Assembly (NCBI GenBank): GCA_964620095.1
Contig: CAZUGT010000352.1
Span: 1-33,505 of the forward strand
Source: JAJDXO01 sp964620095
GTDB lineage: Bacteria > Pseudomonadota > Alphaproteobacteria > Rhodospirillales > UBA2165
Direction of reading: 5' to 3'
Length of the DNA: 33,505 nucleotides
Made by a program: the position numbers and the translations under genes. Positions 1-7,022 of the stretch are shown here, in pieces. The stretch's first letter is position 1, and each line of letters starts with the position of its first letter. The notes under the pieces were generated by a model. The model worked only from the letters and a program-made list of their open reading frames with translations. It had not been told where the DNA came from and searched no databases.

Positions 1-46
1 AAATAGGCTAGGGCAGAACCTTATTTATCGCCCTAATGGAGACAAA

Positions 47-59
47 TAACCCGTTGATA
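47..59 (-). promoter_or_regulatory. candidate IHF binding site
   Basis: On the minus strand the 13 bases read TATCAACGGGTTA, an exact match to the IHF consensus WATCAANNNNTTR. The sequence 5' of this core on the same strand (plus positions 60-80) is extremely AT-rich, as natural IHF sites usually are. The IHF alpha subunit gene is in this window at 18771-19082. A match of this quality is expected roughly once by chance in a window this size, so the context is the main support. Confidence 0.4.
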
Positions 60-93
60 ATTAATATTAATAATATATACCGCACGGAAAATA

Positions 94-109
94 CATAATA
101 TATATTATG
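94..109. repeat. perfect 16-bp AT-rich palindrome
   Basis: CATAATATATATTATG is its own reverse complement. It lies in the 22 percent GC stretch ahead of mazG. It could be a protein-binding site or a fortuitous product of the AT-rich composition. Confidence 0.6.
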
Positions 110-290
110 CGACATTTTAGTATAGGGTCGATATGGAGCACCAGGATCGGGCCGGCTGGGATCAGGTTCTCTCCCCCGCCGTTCGCGGAAAATATCTCAG
201 GAAACCGTTACGTATGAACGTTGACGGGGTCTTGCCCGCCGCCGGGATTGATGTACTAAAGGGGTTGGTCTTCGTACAGGAATTGTCCCC

Positions 291-314
291 ATGACCGAAC
301 ACATGACCGAACAC
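291..314 (+). repeat. 12-bp tandem duplication over the mazG start codon
   Basis: ATGACCGAACAC occurs twice in direct tandem (291-302 and 303-314). The mazG product therefore begins with Met-Thr-Glu-His twice, and there are two in-frame ATG codons 12 bases apart. AGGAA at 278-282 sits at normal spacing from the first ATG. Confidence 0.9.
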
Positions 315-1103
315 ACGATAGAGCGCCTCAAATGGATCATGGCCCGGCTGCGTGACCCGGAGACCGGCTGCCCATGGGATGTGGAGCAGAACTTCGCCTC
401 CATCGCGCCTTACACCATCGAAGAGGCTTATGAGGTGGCGGACGCCATCGAGGCAGGCGATATGGAGGCCCTGAAGGACGAACTCGGCGATTTGCTGTTG
501 CAGGTGATATTTCATTCCCAGATGGCCGACGAGCAGCGGGCCTTCGACTTCGACGACGTAACGGAGAACATTTCGGACAAAATGGTGCGCCGGCACCCCC
601 ATGTGTTCGAAAATGACCAGGTGGGCGATGCCGAGGCGCAGACCCGGGCCTGGGAAGAATCCAAGGCCCGGGAGCGCAATGCCAAGGCGGCCGGCGATCC
701 GGACCACGGCGCGCTCGATGGCGTGGCCAAGGGCCTCCCTGCCCTGCTCCGCGCGCTCAAACTGCAAAAGCGGGCGGCGCGGGTCGGGTTCGACTGGCCC
801 GGCGCCGAGGGAGCGCTGGACAAACTTCGCGAGGAAATCGATGAGCTTTCGGAAGCGGTCCGCCGCCCGGGCGCCGATAAGTCGAAATTGGCCGACGAAC
901 TGGGCGATGTCCTGTTTTCGGTGGTGAATCTGGCCCGGAAGCTGGGCATGGACCCCGAAGCGGCGCTGCGTCACGGCAACGCCAAATTCGAGCGTCGATT
1001 CCGAATCATGGAACAGCGGCTGAAATCGGCCGGCCGGGACCTGAACGGGACCTCGCTCGATGAAATGGAAGCCGAATGGCGGGAGGCGAAGGCCGCCGAA
1101 TAG
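291..1103 (+). CDS. mazG: MazG nucleoside triphosphate pyrophosphohydrolase
   Basis: This 270-residue protein has the two-domain MazG layout. It hydrolyses (d)NTPs to the monophosphate and PPi; in E. coli MazG influences ppGpp levels and cleans the nucleotide pool (family knowledge). The N-terminal domain carries the Mg-binding helix pair: EEAYE around residues 44-48 and DELGD around 63-67. The C-terminal domain repeats the pattern, with EEIDE followed by DELGD. The early GCPWD motif (about 26-30) is a hallmark of full-length MazG. The chosen start at 291 has AGGAA 8 bases upstream; the second ATG at 303, created by a 12-bp duplication, is an alternative that would remove only four residues. 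In many alphaproteobacteria mazG lies beside hflX and hfq; here it is close but convergent, with the phosphatase and small regulator genes between. Confidence 0.95.
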   Translation: MTEHMTEHTIERLKWIMARLRDPETGCPWDVEQNFASIAPYTIEEAYEVADAIEAGDMEALKDELGDLLLQVIFHSQMADEQRAFDFDDVTENISDKMVRRHPHVFENDQVGDAEAQTRAWEESKARERNAKAAGDPDHGALDGVAKGLPALLRALKLQKRAARVGFDWPGAEGALDKLREEIDELSEAVRRPGADKSKLADELGDVLFSVVNLARKLGMDPEAALRHGNAKFERRFRIMEQRLKSAGRDLNGTSLDEMEAEWREAKAAE

Positions 1104-1147
1104 AGCGGAACGCCGCGCCTGGCTCCGGGACTGGTCGCCCTCCGACC

Positions 1148-1963
1148 CTAGATCGCCTTCAGCAGCCGATCGAGTTGGCTCCAGCTTGCATTGTCCGGCG
1201 CCAGCAGAATTCGCTCGTGCAGGATGCCCGTGGGCCTGTACGCCGATCCGTCCTCGACGAACCGGCTGCAGCCGCCGGCTTCCCCGTGAATGAGAATGCC
1301 CGCGGCATGGTCCCAGGGCTTGAGCATGGCGTATTCGGCGAAATGGAGCTTCCCGAGGGCGAGGTCCATGTATTCGCGGCCCGTGCATCCGTATCGGGTG
1401 ACGCGGGCCGGGGCCGCACCGGGTTCGGCGGTTTCGCCGTGCCGATGAAGCCGCTCCCGCCGCCGCTTGCCCATGGAGCCGGTCATGTCGCCGATAGGCG
1501 TGTCCTGCGGGATGCGGACCTGTCCCTCCCCGGTCCAGGCGCCCTCTCCTCTCGCCGCCATCAGCATCACGTCGCTCAGGGGATCGTAGATCCATCCGCG
1601 CACGGTTTCACCCTTCTCCGCGAGTGCGACGATCACGGCGAAACAATGCAGCCCATGGGCGAAGTTGCGGGTGCCGTCGAGCGGATCGACGATCCACGCC
1701 GGCGCATCTCCGGTGAGCAGGTCGAGCACCGCCCGGTCGTCGCCGGCGGCCTCCTCGCCGACGACGACGGTCCCGGGCGCCATACGGGAGAGCGCCTCCG
1801 TGAACCGCGCTTCGGATGCCAGGTCCGCCGCCGTCACCAACTCGCCGGATTGCTTGTCCGACACATGGTGGCTCTCGAGCCGGTTGAACAGCGGCATGAT
1901 CTCGGCGGCGCAGACCTCGCGGATGAGATCGGCCACCGTCTCGAAGGGCGGCAGGTCCGTCAT
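1148..1963 (-). CDS. inositol monophosphatase family protein
   Basis: This 271-residue member of the IMPase/FBPase-like Mg-dependent phosphatases hydrolyses a phosphomonoester such as inositol-1-phosphate, histidinol-phosphate or 3'-phosphoadenosine-5'-phosphate. Metal-binding motifs are visible: GEE at about 69-71, DPLDGT at about 93-98 and WDHAAG near 210-215. The start at 1963 is preferred over an in-frame start at 2050, because the longer version would overlap the upstream small gene and its extra N-terminus has no family character. The gene begins 13 bases after the stop of the small RHH-like gene and is probably co-transcribed with it. Sequence alone does not settle the substrate; histidinol-phosphatase (HisN-type) activity is one possibility in this lineage. 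Confidence 0.9.
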   Translation of the reverse strand: MTDLPPFETVADLIREVCAAEIMPLFNRLESHHVSDKQSGELVTAADLASEARFTEALSRMAPGTVVVGEEAAGDDRAVLDLLTGDAPAWIVDPLDGTRNFAHGLHCFAVIVALAEKGETVRGWIYDPLSDVMLMAARGEGAWTGEGQVRIPQDTPIGDMTGSMGKRRRERLHRHGETAEPGAAPARVTRYGCTGREYMDLALGKLHFAEYAMLKPWDHAAGILIHGEAGGCSRFVEDGSAYRPTGILHERILLAPDNASWSQLDRLLKAI

Positions 1964-1976
1964 CGTGGGGCCGCCC

Positions 1977-2246
1977 TCAGGGGGCGTAGATTTCCCGGTC
2001 CTGGTGGTAGGCGTCGGTAAATACCGAATGCAGCCGCGCCGCCTCGTCATTGAAGTCGGCGTGCTGCATCAGCGCCTTGGTCACATAGACGGCGAAGGTG
2101 ACGGCCTCACCCTTGCCGCGCAATCCGTGATCTTCGGAGAGCTCCGCCAGATATTCGTGGATCTGCTTGCGGGCCATGATGTTGAGTTGGCGCTTGACGA
2201 AGCGGTTCTTCCGCCGCCACTTGCGCTGGGCTTCGACGGTTGCCAT
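1977..2246 (-). CDS. small conserved protein, predicted ribbon-helix-helix fold
   Basis: The product is 89 residues. The start at 2246 is well supported by AGGAGG five bases upstream. After a basic N-terminus rich in Arg/Lys (residues 8-19) comes a short alternating strand (about 16-24, VKRQLNIMA). A helix follows (26-41), then a glycine turn (RGKG, 43-46) and a second helix (47-61), with an acidic tail. This strand-helix-turn-helix spacing resembles the Arc/MetJ/CopG DNA-binding dimers, which is an inference from pattern and not a motif match. It sits between hflX and the IMPase gene with its own promoter region. That promoter contains two adjacent 8-bp palindromes, a plausible self-operator. 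I do not recognise a characterised homologue; a non-DNA-binding role is possible. Confidence 0.75.
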   Translation of the reverse strand: MATVEAQRKWRRKNRFVKRQLNIMARKQIHEYLAELSEDHGLRGKGEAVTFAVYVTKALMQHADFNDEAARLHSVFTDAYHQDREIYAP

Positions 2247-2274
2247 GGCAACCTCCTGTGGGTTCCTGACCTGG

Positions 2275-2304
2275 TAAATATTTTCTACTAGTAGACTAGT
2301 CCAA
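2275..2304 (-). promoter_or_regulatory. putative promoter with tandem 8-bp palindromic operator
   Basis: Reading the minus strand, TTGGAC (2304-2299) and TATTTA (2280-2275) are separated by 18 bases and could be -35/-10 elements; the -10 is weak. Between and overlapping them lie two abutting perfect palindromes: GACTAGTC (2301-2294) and TACTAGTA (2293-2286). They share the ACTAGT core with an 8-bp repeat period. This is the arrangement of MetJ met boxes, and the downstream gene encodes a predicted ribbon-helix-helix protein. Confidence 0.5.
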
Positions 2305-2336
2305 AATCGGCCCGGTGCAAGCCGGGAATTCCGGGC

Positions 2337-3641
2337 TCAATCGCCGATCCGCTGCCGTTCCAGCCTGTCCGCGTCGGACGGGTCCAGCCGCACCGTCAAT
2401 TCGACGCTGTCCTCGCCATCGGTCCGGCTGATCACCTCCCCCTTCTTGTAGAGCCAGGAGAGCGTCTTGCCGTCCGCCCAGGGCAGGCGGAGGCTGACCT
2501 CCCGGCGCTGCGCCGACAGGGTATCGTCGAGGGTCCGGCGCAAGTCGCCGCATCCCTCCCCGGTCATCGCGGAGAGCAGAATTGCCGGGTTGTTGCTTCG
2601 TTGGGAGCGTTTGCCGAGCGAGGCCCGGCCTTCGTCGTTCAGGCGGTCCGCCTTGTTCAGGACCTCGACCATTGGCCGGTCGCCTGGTTCGCCGGCACCC
2701 AGATCGTCGAGCACTTTGAGGACATCGTCCTTCTGCGCCTCGGTATCGGGGTGCACGATGTCGCGGACATGGATCAGAATGTCCGCCTCGGTGACTTCCT
2801 CCAGCGTGGCGCGGAAGGCGTCCACTAGTTCGTGCGGCAGGTCCGACACGAACCCCACCGTATCGGAGAGGATGGCCGCCCTGCCCGACGGCAGCTTCAT
2901 TTCCCGCATGGTCGGATCCAATGTGGCGAAGAGCCGATCCTTCGCGGCCACTCTTGCCGACGTGAGCGTGTTGAACAGGGTCGATTTGCCGGCGTTGGTA
3001 TAGCCGACCAGCGCGATCACCGGGTACGGCACCCGCCGGCGCGAGTCCCGGTGCAGCCCGCGGGTCCGGCGGACTTCGACCAGGTCTTTCTTGAGGCGCG
3101 TGATTCGATCGTCGATCATCCGGCGGTCCGCCTCGATCTGGGTTTCGCCGGGACCGCCCATGAACCCGAACCCGCCCCGCTGGCGTTCCAAGTGGGTCCA
3201 GGAGCGAACCAGGCGGCTTCTCTGATAGCTGAGCGCCGCCAGTTCAACCTGCAACGTGCCTTCCCGGGTCCGCGCGCGGGCACCGAAGATTTCAAGAATC
3301 AGGCCGGTACGGTCGATGACCTTGCACGACCATGCCCGTTCCAGATTGCGCTGCTGACCCGGTGTCAGTGCGGCATCGACCACCGCCACATCGATGCGGT
3401 CGGCGCGTACCTGATCCCCGATCCGCTCGACGGTTCCCTTGCCGAACAGCGTCGACGGGCGAACCTTCGTCACACCGACGATTTCGGATGCCGCAACGAT
3501 CAAATCGATGGCCTGGGCAAGGCCGACACACTCGTCCAGCCGCGCCTCGGGTGTCCGGGCCCGCGCCGGCCGGTCCTTCAGATGAGGATGAACAACCAGG
3601 CAACGGCCGCTGGCCGGTCGTTGCTCGTCGCCGGGACTCAG
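2337..3641 (-). CDS. hflX: GTPase HflX, apparent CTG start
   Basis: HflX is a ribosome-associated GTPase that splits or rescues stalled 70S ribosomes under stress. The protein shows the HflX-specific GGPGETQIEADRR motif (about 163-175), the P-loop GYTNAGKST (about 213-221), the switch DTVGF and the base-recognition NKAD. With a 434-residue length it matches the family. The start is unusual. Conserved N-terminal sequence (LVVHPHLKD and TPEARLDE) extends upstream of the first TTG at 3503, but there is no ATG, GTG or TTG between there and the hfq stop codon. CTG at 3641-3639 is the third codon after the hfq TAA and lies 9 bases behind GAGGAG (3656-3651), a strong Shine-Dalgarno formed by the last two Hfq codons. 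hfq and hflX are in the same frame, so stop-codon readthrough is a formal alternative. Confidence 0.9.
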   Translation of the reverse strand: MSPGDEQRPASGRCLVVHPHLKDRPARARTPEARLDECVGLAQAIDLIVAASEIVGVTKVRPSTLFGKGTVERIGDQVRADRIDVAVVDAALTPGQQRNLERAWSCKVIDRTGLILEIFGARARTREGTLQVELAALSYQRSRLVRSWTHLERQRGGFGFMGGPGETQIEADRRMIDDRITRLKKDLVEVRRTRGLHRDSRRRVPYPVIALVGYTNAGKSTLFNTLTSARVAAKDRLFATLDPTMREMKLPSGRAAILSDTVGFVSDLPHELVDAFRATLEEVTEADILIHVRDIVHPDTEAQKDDVLKVLDDLGAGEPGDRPMVEVLNKADRLNDEGRASLGKRSQRSNNPAILLSAMTGEGCGDLRRTLDDTLSAQRREVSLRLPWADGKTLSWLYKKGEVISRTDGEDSVELTVRLDPSDADRLERQRIGD

Positions 3642-3647
3642 TCCTGA

Positions 3648-3938
3648 TTACTCCTCGGCCGGCGCCGCTTCGGCGGGCGGTGCCGCGGCGGCGGCGCCCT
3701 CGTCGCGGTCGGCCTCGAATAGCTGGATCGGACCCGATGGCATGACCGTCGATATGGCGTGTTTGTAGACCAACTGCGTGTGTCCGTCCCGGCGCAGAAG
3801 TACCGAGAAATTATCGAACCACGTAATGATGCCCTGCAGCTTCACGCCATTGACCAGAAATACGGTCACCGGTGTCTTGTTTTTGCGGACGTAGTTGAGA
3901 AACACGTCCTGTACATTTTGAGATTTTTCCGCCGACAC
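3648..3938 (-). CDS. hfq: RNA chaperone Hfq
   Basis: This 96-residue Sm-like protein forms hexameric rings that pair small RNAs with mRNAs. In diazotrophic alphaproteobacteria Hfq (NrfA) also promotes nifA/ntr expression. The Sm1 segment runs from about residue 22 to 52 (KTPVTVFLVNGVKLQG...SVLLRRDG) and Sm2 contains the diagnostic YKHAIST around 58-64. A short Ala/Pro/Glu acidic tail follows. The start is GTG at 3938, with a GGGGGG-rich Shine-Dalgarno about 10 bases upstream. It is followed directly, in the same frame, by hflX; hfq-hflX linkage is common in proteobacteria. The 136 bases upstream separate it from the HAD gene and can hold its own promoter. Confidence 0.97.
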   Translation of the reverse strand: MSAEKSQNVQDVFLNYVRKNKTPVTVFLVNGVKLQGIITWFDNFSVLLRRDGHTQLVYKHAISTVMPSGPIQLFEADRDEGAAAAAPPAEAAPAEE

Positions 3939-4009
3939 TTCTTTTGCCCCCCTGATCTCAGACGTCAGATTACCGGGCTTCGCCGCTCAGACGGCAAGCT
4001 TCGCCCCTT

Positions 4010-4026
4010 GTGGGCCAAAAGCCCAC
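4010..4026. other. hairpin in the hfq leader
   Basis: GTGGGC-CAAAA-GCCCAC forms a perfect 6-bp stem with a 5-base loop between the HAD gene stop and the hfq GTG. No U-tract follows on the minus strand, so it is not a standard intrinsic terminator. It could be an RNA structure in the hfq leader or a processing signal. Confidence 0.4.
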
Positions 4027-4074
4027 TTTCAGCAGCATATCCTACACGACTCCCCCTTTGCGGGAAGCCCTTTC

Positions 4075-4737
4075 TTAATGTGCGGCTATAACGGATGTGA
4101 ACGCCGCGAGATCGGCGAAATGCGCGGCATAGGTGATTCCGCCTAATTCGTTGGCATTAAATGCTTTTTCGCCAATCAGCACCCCCGTACAGCCGCAGGC
4201 CTCGGCGAATCTCATATCGATTCCGGTGTCTCCTACGTACCAGACCTTGACGCCCGGCCTTATCCCGGTCTCCTGGAGCACGAGATCCATCGCCGCCGGC
4301 GCCGGTTTGTCCTCCGCCGCATCGCCCGCACCCACGGCCTTGGCGATGTTCCCGCTCCAGTCCAAGTGATCGATCTCGGCCCGCAGCAGGGGGCCCTGCT
4401 TGTTGCTGACCACGCCGACATGGGGCGCGGAGGCGTTGGCGGCCGCGAGCACGTCCTCGGCGCCTCCCAGGACGGTGGTCCCCTCCAGATGGTGGGCCTT
4501 CACGTGTTCGTAGAATATTCGTCCGGCCTCTTCCCATCGGTCGCCGAACATCTCCGGGAACGCGTCCCGCATGGACTTCCGGACCCGAGCCAGCATCTCC
4601 TCATAGGTCCAGGTATCATGCCCCATGGCTTCGAGGGTCGCGTTCATGGCGTTGTGGATCGACGGCCAGCAGTCGACCAGCGTTCCGTCCCAATCGAAAA
4701 TGATCGCTTCAGGGGGCTCCGCCGGCAGCATGTTCAC
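4075..4737 (-). CDS. HAD-family hydrolase, phosphoglycolate phosphatase-like
   Basis: This 220-residue HAD phosphatase has motif I FDWDGTLVD (nucleophile Asp15, acid Asp17), motif II VVSNK, the motif III Lys in DKPAP and motif IV WYVGDTGID. The cap is a small helical C1 type, as in Gph. A likely reaction is removal of phosphate from 2-phosphoglycolate or a similar small phosphoester, but the substrate cannot be read from sequence. Its ATG overlaps the stop of the upstream transaminase gene by 4 bases (ATGA), so the two are translationally coupled. Confidence 0.9.
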   Translation of the reverse strand: MNMLPAEPPEAIIFDWDGTLVDCWPSIHNAMNATLEAMGHDTWTYEEMLARVRKSMRDAFPEMFGDRWEEAGRIFYEHVKAHHLEGTTVLGGAEDVLAAANASAPHVGVVSNKQGPLLRAEIDHLDWSGNIAKAVGAGDAAEDKPAPAAMDLVLQETGIRPGVKVWYVGDTGIDMRFAEACGCTGVLIGEKAFNANELGGITYAAHFADLAAFTSVIAAH

Positions 4738-5606
4738 CCGGCCGCGCCATTCGCGCCCTGACTGTCCATATGGGCTTCGTAGGCGTGATAGAGGCTGCGG
4801 GTGACCTCCCCCGCCTCGCCGTTGCCGATGACCGCATCGTCGATGGCCACCACCGGCTTCACGTAGGACGTCGAGCTGGTGAGGAAGGCTTCCTTTGCCT
4901 GCTTGGCCTCCTCCACGCTGAAAGCCCGCTCCACCAGCCGGACGCCGGCTTTTTCCGCGAGTTCGACGACCGCTATGCGAGTGATTCCGCCGAGGATGAA
5001 ATTGTCGAGATGGCGGGTGATCAGGTCGCCGTCCTTGGTCACGATCCAGGCGTTCGCCGCGGAGCCCTCGGTAATGACGCCGTCATCGCCGACCAGCCAG
5101 GCGTCACCGGCGCCGGAATCCAGCGCCGACTGTTTGGCCAGGACGTTCGGAAGCAGCGATATGGATTTGATGTCGCACCGCCGCCAGCGAATATCGGGAA
5201 CCGTGACCACCGAAATTCCCTTGAGTCCGGTCTCGGGATCGGGCTGACGGACCGGCAGCGCATAGACCACGAGGGAGCTCTCCGCCCCGGCCGGAAAGGG
5301 ATGATCGCGGGGCGCAACGCCCCGGGTGATCTGGAGGTACACCTTGCCGTCCCGGACCCGGTTACGGCGGATGATTTCGCGCATGATGAACTTGAGGGGT
5401 TTCCCGGAAACCGGCGCGGCGAGCCGCAGTTCCCCGAGCGACCGGTCCAGCCGGTCGAGATGACGGTCTTCGTCGACCAGGCCCCCGCCCCTCACCGCGA
5501 TCACCTCGTAAACGCCGTCGGCGAACTGGTATCCGCGGTCTTCGACATGGACCGCCGCTTCCCGGTGCGGCAGGTACCGGCCGTTGACGTAAGTGATTCT
5601 CGGCAT
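4734..5606 (-). CDS. dat: D-amino-acid transaminase (class IV PLP enzyme)
   Basis: This 290-residue class IV aminotransferase interconverts D-amino acids and 2-oxoacids, supplying D-Glu/D-Ala for cell wall. The N-terminus ITYVNGRYLPHREA is typical. The PLP lysine is in CDIKSISLLPN (Lys147), which matches the DIKSLNLL motif of bacterial D-amino-acid aminotransferases, and Glu180 lies in TEGSAANAW. A longer reading from 5687 is rejected because it runs back into trkA. The chosen ATG at 5606 lies 7 bases after the trkA stop, although the Shine-Dalgarno is weak. Branched-chain aminotransferase is the main alternative; the DIKS-containing motif favours the D-specific enzyme. Confidence 0.85.
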   Translation of the reverse strand: MPRITYVNGRYLPHREAAVHVEDRGYQFADGVYEVIAVRGGGLVDEDRHLDRLDRSLGELRLAAPVSGKPLKFIMREIIRRNRVRDGKVYLQITRGVAPRDHPFPAGAESSLVVYALPVRQPDPETGLKGISVVTVPDIRWRRCDIKSISLLPNVLAKQSALDSGAGDAWLVGDDGVITEGSAANAWIVTKDGDLITRHLDNFILGGITRIAVVELAEKAGVRLVERAFSVEEAKQAKEAFLTSSTSYVKPVVAIDDAVIGNGEAGEVTRSLYHAYEAHMDSQGANGAAG

Positions 5607-5613
5607 GGCGCGG

Positions 5614-6990
5614 CTAGAAAAATTCCAGGCGGACGGAGAACATCTTCTCGACTTCCTTAACCGCCTCGCTCCGCGCGAACAAGACAATCCGATCGCCGAC
5701 CTCTACCACGGTCGAGCCGCGGGGCAAAATAACCTCGTTCCCCCTGACAACAGAGCCCAAAATGACGCCGTGGGGCAGTTCGGCCTCGCGCAGCGGTTTG
5801 CCGATCAGGCCCGATGTATCCATGGCTTCGGCCTCGATCAATTCGCCGAACCCGTCCCGCAACGTGTTTACCGAATGAATACGGCCGCGCCGGACATGTT
5901 GAAGGATCGTGGAGACCGTGATGTTGCGGGGGCTGACCGCGACATCGACCCCGAGGGATGAGATCAACGGCGCGTAGGCGCCGCTGTTGACCAATGTAAT
6001 GGCGCGGCCGCTGCCCAGGCGTTTGGCAAGCAGCGAAGCCAGAATGTTGGTCTCGTCGTCGTTCGTCACGGCGACTACGGCTTCGGCGGTTCCCACATTG
6101 GCCTCTTCCAGGATATCGGCCTCGAGGACATCGCCTTCGAGCACCACGGACCGCTTGAGCGTCCGCGCCGCGGCTTCGGCGCGCGCCTTGTCCGCTTCGA
6201 TCACCTTGAGATTTACCGACGGATTGTTCTCTTCGATCGCCTGGGCCAGGAACTGACCGATGTTTCCGCCGCCGAATATGACCAGACGGCGCGCCTCGGC
6301 TTCTTCATGCCCGAAGGCCGCCATTGCGCGCGGCACATGGTCGCTCTCGGCGACGAAATAAACCTCGTCTCCCGGCAACATTTCGTCGTCGGCCGACGGA
6401 ATTCGCGCCTCGTTGTCCCGCGCCAGGCCGATGATCACCACGTTGAGATCGGGGAACAGCTGGGTGAGCTGGCGCAGCGGCGTATTGACGATCGGGCAGT
6501 CCTCCTCGCACCGGACGCCGATAAGTTTCACCTTGCCGTCGGCCAGCGGGATCATGTCGAAGACGCCGGGGACCTGGAGGCGGCGGCCGATGGCCTCCGC
6601 AACCTCGCGCTCCGGCGAGATCACCACGTCGATGGGCATGTGATCGCGGCTGTACAAATTCGCCCACATGGGGTTGAGGTAGCCCTGCTGGCGGATACGG
6701 GCGATCTTGGTGGTCACGTCGAACAACGAGTGGGCGACCTGGCAGGCCACCATGTTGACTTCATCGGCCTGGGTGACGGCAATCAGCAGATCGGCGTCCG
6801 CGGCGCCGGCCCGGGCGAGGACTTCCGGGTGCGAGGCGAAGCCGATGATTGCTTTCACGTCGAGCGTATCGGAAATCTTTCGAATGAGTTCGGGCGACTG
6901 ATCGACAACGGTGATGTCGTTGTCTTCCTGAGCGAGGTAGCGGGTGATATTGAAGCCGACCTGCCCGGCGCCACAGACGATAACCTTCAT
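5614..6990 (-). CDS. trkA: Trk system potassium uptake protein TrkA
   Basis: TrkA is the cytoplasmic NAD(H)-binding regulatory subunit of the TrkH/TrkG K+ channel. The 458 residues form two RCK units: the first Rossmann domain begins CGAGQVGFNI at residue 6, and the second has FGGGNIGQFL around 234. Each is followed by a TrkA-C domain. It sits 33 bases downstream of ntrX, as in many alphaproteobacteria, where ntrYX-trkA are co-transcribed. The TrkH membrane partner is not in this window. Confidence 0.95.
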   Translation of the reverse strand: MKVIVCGAGQVGFNITRYLAQEDNDITVVDQSPELIRKISDTLDVKAIIGFASHPEVLARAGAADADLLIAVTQADEVNMVACQVAHSLFDVTTKIARIRQQGYLNPMWANLYSRDHMPIDVVISPEREVAEAIGRRLQVPGVFDMIPLADGKVKLIGVRCEEDCPIVNTPLRQLTQLFPDLNVVIIGLARDNEARIPSADDEMLPGDEVYFVAESDHVPRAMAAFGHEEAEARRLVIFGGGNIGQFLAQAIEENNPSVNLKVIEADKARAEAAARTLKRSVVLEGDVLEADILEEANVGTAEAVVAVTNDDETNILASLLAKRLGSGRAITLVNSGAYAPLISSLGVDVAVSPRNITVSTILQHVRRGRIHSVNTLRDGFGELIEAEAMDTSGLIGKPLREAELPHGVILGSVVRGNEVILPRGSTVVEVGDRIVLFARSEAVKEVEKMFSVRLEFF

Positions 6991-7022
6991 CTATCCGATT
7001 CCGTTAATGCCCTGCCCGGCGG

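Larger units (their letters stand above)
1..290. other. AT-rich intergenic region upstream of mazG
   Basis: No convincing gene is visible here. Bases 61-120 contain only 13 G/C out of 60 (22 percent), against clearly GC-rich surroundings. The stretch holds a 12-bp palindrome at 60-71, a 16-bp palindrome at 94-109 and an IHF-consensus match at 47-59. From about 130 the composition returns to GC-rich. A TTGACG hexamer at 221-226 could be a -35 box, but no good -10 follows at the right distance. Likely role: promoter or nucleoid-protein binding region for mazG or for a gene left of the window (inference). Confidence 0.6.

Noticed and set aside
221..260. TTGACG at 221-226 as the mazG -35 box
   Set aside because: No acceptable -10 hexamer 16-19 bases downstream.
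1133..1147. GGTCG-CCCTC-CGACC hairpin between mazG and the IMPase gene as a terminator
   Set aside because: Only a 5-bp stem, with no U-tract on either strand.
162..1595. Long open frame on the minus strand across mazG
   Set aside because: Shadow of the GC-rich third-position bias in mazG and the IMPase gene; no family similarity, and the real genes on both sides have clear motifs.
5606..5687. Longer N-terminus for the D-amino-acid transaminase
   Set aside because: The extension lies inside trkA in another frame and is Arg/Ser-rich; family similarity begins at the ATG at 5606.
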